A DNA stretch of 64,000 nt from positions 2,728,001-2,792,000 of the forward strand of contig CAKKNE010000005.1 in assembly GCA_918797485.1 (NCBI GenBank), in the 5' to 3' direction. The notes below the pieces were generated by a model that was given only the letters and a program-made list of their open reading frames with translations, was not told the DNA's origin and searched no databases. This stretch comes from Pelagomonas calceolata. Its lineage: Eukaryota > Sar > Pelagophyceae > Pelagomonadales > Pelagomonadaceae. Positions 60,728-64,000 of the stretch are shown piece after piece. Positions within the stretch are counted from its first letter, which is position 1. Every line of letters starts with the position of its first letter. Made by a program: the position numbers and the translations under genes.

Positions 60728-61318
60728 ATGGCGATTAACCAGCTTGGGAACGGTTTATCCGAAGCAAACCACCACGAGGACGCGTTGTCCGTGCAAGGGG
60801 CCGAGTTGTCTATGCGGCAGCGCCTTGGCGCACTTCCAGAACAGATACTTGTTATGCAGACCAATCTGGCGAATACATACGAAAGGCTAGGACGGCGCGA
60901 AGAGGCCGCACGGATGCAGCGAGATGTATACTCCGGATGCATGAGGATAAGAGGCGAAGAAGATAGACAAACATTCCTGGTAGCCGAGAACTTTGCGTTG
61001 ACCCTTCTTAGAGCAGATTTGTTCGAAGAAGCCAAGTCGGTGCTGCTCAAAACGGTACCCGTGGCGCGACGTGTTCTTGGCGAGAGTGACGCAGTCACGC
61101 TCAAGATACGGTGGTGTCTCGCGATTGGGCTCTACTCGGACCCTGGTGCCACGCTCGACGATGTCCGCGAGGCCGTGAGTACGCTCGAGGATATAGAACC
61201 GAGCGCGCGGCGCGTGTTGGGAGGCTCACACCCTCTCCTATCCGGGATGACACTTTCCTTGCAAGAGTCTCGAGCCGTGCTCCGCGCCCGCGAGACGCCA
61301 TCGGCGAGCGCGCCGTAA
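60728..61318 (+). CDS. TPR (kinesin-light-chain-like) protein, 5' end uncertain
   Basis: About 196 aa from ATG 60728. Contains consecutive TPR helices: INQLGNGLSEANHHEDALSV, MQTNLANTYERLGRREEAAR with MQRDVYSG, AENFALTLLRADLFEEAKSV, VARRVLGESDAVTLKIRWCL, and a closing ARRVLGGSHPLLSGM. The order and wording match the very large TPR family of Aureococcus-type genomes, whose role is unknown (protein-protein interaction). The start may be in an upstream exon beyond the introner-like sequence at 60640-60718. A related fragment lies at 28706-29041. Confidence 0.7.
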   Translation: MAINQLGNGLSEANHHEDALSVQGAELSMRQRLGALPEQILVMQTNLANTYERLGRREEAARMQRDVYSGCMRIRGEEDRQTFLVAENFALTLLRADLFEEAKSVLLKTVPVARRVLGESDAVTLKIRWCLAIGLYSDPGATLDDVREAVSTLEDIEPSARRVLGGSHPLLSGMTLSLQESRAVLRARETPSASAP

Positions 61319-61372
61319 ACTATGCATATAATTGTGTACTTGTCTTACGCGGGAAGAAGGGAAACGCGCCGC

Positions 61373-63483
61373 CTACCCCTCCGTCGACACCGCGAAGTTC
61401 TTGAGCCCGTCCGCGTTCAGCGCCAGCGTCTTCTCGTTGCACAGGTGGAGCAGGCAGATGAAGTAGAAGGGCATCGTCACGTCGCTCTGGCGCTGCTGCG
61501 CCCCCACGCGGTTGACCACGGCCGCGAAGTCCGACTCCGGCGTCGCCTCGACGTCGCGCCACATCTGCGCCTTGAGCTTGCGGACGTCGACCTTCTTGGC
61601 CCGCGTCGCGTAGGCGATCTGCACCTTGTCCACTTTCCTCCCGCACGCTAATAGATCGGGGCCGTCCGCGCCCGAGAAGGACGCCCGCCCCGGCGTCGGC
61701 AGCACCGACGGCCGCCCCTTCTGGAAGCCGGGGGTCATAGGATCATCAGGAATCGCGAACCGGTCCTCATTCTCCTCATCGCCACCAAACCCGCCATAAT
61801 CGTCGTCGTCGGACTCCGCTTGTCCATACCCCTCGCCCAACCCCTCGAGCGCGGCCTCGTCGCCCCGCGCCGCGGCCGCGACGGCCACGTCCTCCAGCAA
61901 AAACAGCCTCCGCAGCTGGCCCGGCGTGACCCGCAAGTCCGGCGGCAGCACCAGGTCGCGCGCGCCGGCATGCAACCGCTGCAGCGCCGCCGGGCCCAGC
62001 GCGAGCGGGTCCGCGCCGCCCCGCTTCGGCGGCGGCGGCGCGAGCGCATCTGGTGAAGGAGGCGGCCCGCCGAAGTCGAGGTCGGACTCGCGTTTGGTGG
62101 CCGCGCGCTTCTTCTTCTTGGCGGGACCGTCCTTCGGGGCGGCTTTCGGTCGCGCCGCGGCCTTCCAGTGCGCCGCGCCGGCCCAGGCGTTCCGCGCCTG
62201 TGTAGGTTGATGATCAGAGACGCGTCAATGGCAAAAAAAGGACGCCGCATAAAAACCGCCAGCCGCGCCGCGTCGAAGAAGTTCGCGTCGCCGGCGCGAG
62301 CCAAAGCGCCGCTCACGAGCGCGAAGGCCGCCGTCGCGTCCAGTTCCCCGTCCACCGCCGCCGGCGCGCCCAACCCACCGGCCGTGTCGTTCAACGCCGC
62401 GTCGAGCGCCCCCTCCAGATCACCACCGACGTCATCGCCATCGTCGAAGCGACAACCGTCATCGTCATCGTCGGCGCCCGCGAGGAAGCCGCCCTCGTCC
62501 TCCGGAACAACCTCCTCGGCCACGACGCCGTCCTCGACCTCTCTTCGTAATTGTGATAAAGCGGGGCAGAACTCCGTCGGAACGGTAGGCAACAAATCCC
62601 TCAACGGCTGCACGTGCACGACGGCGTCCTCCTGCCCATCGTCCAGAACACCCGAATCCCCGAACGACACGCAGGCGCCCTCCGCCGCGAGCCTCAACAA
62701 AAGCATGGCTCGCGCCGACGTGCCGTCCGTCAATCCACTACCTCCAGAACGAGACAGGCGCGAGAACAGCACGTCCGTCGCGGCCTCGTCCACATCAACG
62801 GCGTCGATCTGATCTAGTGAAGCCAATGTCGAGGCGGCGTCTCCTCTTCTCTTCTCCTTCTTCTTCCTCGCTTTCTTCGCCTGCGTCGCTTCGTCGTCGT
62901 TCTCGTTCGGCTCGTTGTCCTCCTCCTCGTCATTGTTCTCGTCCTTGCCCCTATGCAACGACTCGAGCACCCTATAAGATGTGGTGAGTGTATCATCGAC
63001 GCGGGAACAATAGATCTTCATGCCGGCCTCGATCGTGCACGACGCCTTCTGGAAGTTCACGGCGCGCTGCGGCCGCTTCTTATCTGTGGAATCCTCGCCC
63101 TTGACGACGTCGCGCATGTGGTCGATGAGCGGCAGGTTCCAGGCGTTCTTGGCGTTGATCTTGCCTTCCGTGGCCATCTTGATGGTCTTCGAGTACATGG
63201 CCGCGACCTCGTCCGCGGACATGTCTACTGCGGCGGTCCTGGCGAGCGCCGCCTTGCCGAAACTACGGCGGCTCGCTACTCCTGAGCGGCGGCGGTTGGT
63301 CTTCTTCTTAGGTTTGGCTTCTTCCTCGTCGCTATCGGACGCCATCAAAGCGGCGCCGCTCGAGAGGCGGCGGCGGCCCTTGGGCTTGGGCTTCGGGACC
63401 TCTTCTCTTTCTTCTTCCTCGTCGCTGGACGCGTCCGCGAGCGCGGAAGCGCCGCTGAGGCGGCGGTTGCGGCGGGCGGGCAT
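61373..63483 (-). CDS. Condensin complex subunit 2, CAP-H/Barren (two exons)
   Basis: Exon 1 is 63483-62257 and exon 2 is 62197-61373, phase 0, about 683 aa (family about 700-750). The N-terminal SMC2-binding region is clear: KINAKNAWNLPLIDHMRDVV, then AVNFQKASCTIEAGMKIYCS with RVDDTLTTSYRVLESL. The middle is acidic and disordered. Exon 2 opens ARNAWAGAAHWK and ends with the kleisin winged helix: IAYATRAKKVDVRKLKAQMW, MPFYFICLLHLCNEKTLALN. It bridges SMC2/SMC4 in mitotic chromosome condensation. Without the intron the two halves lie in different frames. Confidence 0.93.
62198..62256 (-). other. 59-nt intron of the CAP-H gene
   Basis: GT at 62256 (GTTTTTATG) and AG at 62198-62199 (CCTACACAG). 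The phase-0 join restores the family's NAWAG...W sequence. The end CAACCTACACAG resembles introner ends, but no target duplication is visible. Confidence 0.8.
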
Positions 63484-64000
63484 CTAACAGTGCTTTTTGC
63501 GTTTTTACTGTTTGTACGTCTCTACTGGACCACGCGACGCCGCTGCGCGTTTGCTTAGCGCTGCGTGGGTCTGCGGGGCGGTGTGACGCGCCGCTGCACG
63601 TTCAAAAGTGGGCGTAAGGCCCGCAATCGACGGCAGTTTTAACACAGCCGCAAAGCACAGCCTAGCATGCCTAGCTAGCGTGCGAGGCAGTTTTAGGCGT
63701 CTTGGGCAAAGAGTAACCCCTCCGGCTCAAAATGAGAGACCTAGATGGGGGTTTCGGCGGGTCATGGCCTCAGAGCAAAACGGGCTTGGCCTTGTCCTTG
63801 CCGATGCAAACGGCCTTCGTACAATTGCTGTGGCGCTCATATAATTGTTGTGACGCTTTCGTTTGGTAGCTAGTATACTGCCATTCACATCTGCGAAGTG
63901 ACACGCTTCCAATCGACCTAGGGGAGGAGCATAGACAGCCCAACGTCACTGACTGCTTTTGGTCAGCGCTCACGCCGCACAATGCCCGCCGCAACAACAA
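63484..64000. other. Upstream region of CAP-H, right window edge
   Basis: No supported gene. CTAGCATGCCTAGCTAGC at 63662-63679 resembles the 18-bp degenerate promoter site at 14821-14838 and lies about 180 bp upstream of the CAP-H ATG. A roughly 20-bp imperfect tandem (AATTGCTGTGGCGCT, AATTGTTGTGACGCT) sits at 63823-63858. Confidence 0.45.

Noticed and set aside
1-64000. tRNA, rRNA, CRISPR or provirus-like elements
   Set aside because: I could not recognise any cloverleaf, rRNA core, repeat-spacer array, reverse transcriptase, integrase or capsid gene; short ncRNAs could be missed by eye.
63770-64000. 76-codon minus frame at the right edge
   Set aside because: No domain, crosses an imperfect tandem repeat, and has no support beyond being open.

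Overview
The window is a nuclear segment of a compact, GC-rich algal genome. I infer a stramenopile of the pelagophyte type (Aureococcus or Pelagomonas relatives) because of four things. Several introns are terminal-inverted-repeat 'introner' elements, a class known from Aureococcus. There are kinesin-light-chain-like TPR blocks of the kind greatly expanded in that lineage. Some N-termini look like plastid bipartite presequences with an ASAFAP-like motif. Genes are tightly packed and mostly intronless. The species itself cannot be fixed from sequence reading alone.

Layout. 1-9 kb: GNAT acetyltransferase (partial), VOC/glyoxalase protein, zinc-finger protein, full-length ATP-citrate lyase, SpoU/TrmH RNA methyltransferase with an introner, carbamate kinase. 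9-20 kb: ankyrin-cyclic nucleotide phosphodiesterase, a DUF1664-like coiled-coil protein, an Ala-rich coiled-coil protein, SLX9-like ribosome biogenesis factor, NmrA-like oxidoreductase, a TALE homeodomain-RING fusion, ARPC2 with an introner, PARG-like macrodomain protein. 20-32 kb: MORN protein, a protein of unknown function, EEP nuclease with an introner, a fused E1alpha-E1beta 2-oxoacid dehydrogenase, broken TPR and 2OG-oxygenase fragments, an RS-rich modular protein. 32-46 kb: BPI-like/PqiA-like membrane protein, DUF285 surface protein, a secreted protein, an RS-JmjC oxygenase, an atypical Hsp70, a secretory/plastid protein, and a voltage-gated channel fragment. 46-64 kb: a giant pseudokinase carrying a lipoyl domain and FN3, an inner-nuclear-membrane MSC protein, an unknown protein, branched-chain aminotransferase, LRR protein, proteasome PSMA3, SET protein, Cys-rich unknown, TPR protein, condensin CAP-H.

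Two genome-wide signals stand out. First, a roughly 23-bp imperfect inverted repeat (starts CTAGTGTCTTA, ends GGCCGCTAGC) occurs 14 times. It never lies inside a gene and always sits about 100-230 bp upstream of a start codon, often midway between divergent genes, so it looks like a widespread promoter element. Second, a family of 60-130 bp introners with inverted ends (GTGxAxAAATCAA ... TTGATTTxxxCACAG) forms introns. In the clearest cases the donor GT lies in the upstream copy of an 8-bp target duplication and the AG comes from the element end; they occur in both orientations.

Metabolically the window includes cytosolic acetyl-CoA supply (ATP-citrate lyase), probable plastid acetyl-CoA supply (fused E1), branched-chain amino acid metabolism and carbamoyl-phosphate/ATP turnover. 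These genes are not organised in operons; the neighbours are unrelated housekeeping genes.
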